NCBI GenBank assembly: GCA_913056375.1
Contig: CAJXNF010000140.1
Span: 1 to 7,271 of the forward strand
Length of the DNA stretch: 7,271 nt
Source: an uncultured Pseudomonadota bacterium
Lineage (GTDB): Bacteria > SAR324 > NAC60-12
Direction of reading: 5' to 3'
The notes beneath the pieces were generated by a model. It had not been told where the DNA came from and did not search any database. It was given only the letters and a program-made list of their open reading frames with translations. This document shows, one piece after another, positions 6,889 through 7,271 of the stretch. How positions within the stretch are numbered: the first letter of the stretch is position 1; each line of letters begins with the position of its first letter. Position numbers and translations under genes: made by a program.

Positions 6889-7271
6889 CAGAATGCTCGA
6901 CAGTGCGAACCAAACCCTGACGTTCGTGTTCCAGTTGGGTTTCGAGCGGGGTGTTCCAGGATTCGTTGAGTAGTTGTTTGACAGTCGCGAAGGCGTGGCT
7001 GGAGCGTTCAGCTAAACGACTTGCCCAACTTAGGGTCTCTGCTGTGAGCTGTTCCGGAGACACAACTCGGTTGACCAATCCCCAGTTCAGGGCTTGTTCT
7101 GCGGAGATCCATTCATCCAATGCTGCAATCTCCAGGGCACGCCCAAGTCCAACTAAACGTGGAAGGAACCAAGTTCCTCCGCCATCCAAACAGAGTCCCT
7201 GACTGGTGAAGGCTTGTTTCAGACGCGCTGTCTCAGCCATTAGTCGTAAGTCACAGGCCAGGGCAAGGGAA
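6833..7271 (-). CDS. Enoyl-CoA hydratase/isomerase family protein, PaaG-like, C-terminal part
   Basis: This is a crotonase-fold protein acting on acyl-CoA. It is cut at its 5' end by the window edge; 145 residues are visible. The frame continues past the internal Met at 7240 to the edge as SLALACDLRL, which is the family's core, so that Met is not the start. Then come DGGGTWFLPRLVG (29-41), ISAEQALNWGLVNRVV, and the typical tail EGLSAFLEKRPPRF. The two glutamates of classical hydratase (rat E144 and E164) fall at Ser1 and Phe21 here, so simple hydratase chemistry is unlikely. Asp29, in the LDGGGTW segment, matches the Asp conserved in PaaG-type isomerases, so double-bond isomerisation (for example of ring or 3-enoyl-CoA) is my inference. 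No gene symbol is given because several paralogues share these features. Its end overlaps cobT, suggesting cotranscription without an obvious metabolic link. Confidence 0.9.
   Translation of the reverse strand, partial: SLALACDLRLMAETARLKQAFTSQGLCLDGGGTWFLPRLVGLGRALEIAALDEWISAEQALNWGLVNRVVSPEQLTAETLSWASRLAERSSHAFATVKQLLNESWNTPLETQLEHERQGLVRTVEHSDGQEGLSAFLEKRPPRFA

Overview
The window comes from a Gram-negative bacterium, as shown by a lipoprotein with a clear lipobox and compact, overlapping genes of roughly balanced base composition. All six genes lie on the minus strand, so transcription runs from the right edge to the left edge. I cannot place the organism more precisely; a proteobacterium or close relative would fit. 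I saw no RNA genes, CRISPR arrays, insertion sequences or phage genes.

The layout, in the direction of transcription, is as follows. (1) 7271-6833: the C-terminal part of a PaaG-like enoyl-CoA hydratase/isomerase, cut by the window edge. (2) 6888-5767: cobT. (3) 5776-5003: cobS. These three overlap end to start (56 bp, then 10 bp) and look like one transcription unit. CobT makes alpha-ribazole phosphate and CobS joins the ribazole to adenosylcobinamide-GDP, so the pair covers the nucleotide-loop end of cobalamin synthesis. The kinase CobU/CobP is not in the window. (4) 5002-4731: a 272-bp gap with no convincing gene, terminator or promoter. (5) 4730-1986: ppc, phosphoenolpyruvate carboxylase, which replenishes oxaloacetate. 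(6) 1911-568: an outer-membrane-type lipoprotein of a family I do not recognise. (7) 575-1: the first 191 residues of malQ, 4-alpha-glucanotransferase, which starts inside the lipoprotein gene (8-bp overlap) and runs off the left edge.

Most of the window is ordinary metabolism. I did not find a clearly new multi-gene system. The points most worth following up are: substitution of two of the four aspartate-binding residues in the carboxylase, which suggests weakened feedback inhibition; the uncharacterised three-part lipoprotein, locked by position and overlap between two central-carbon genes; and the ppc leader, whose best Shine-Dalgarno sequence does not serve the ppc start codon.
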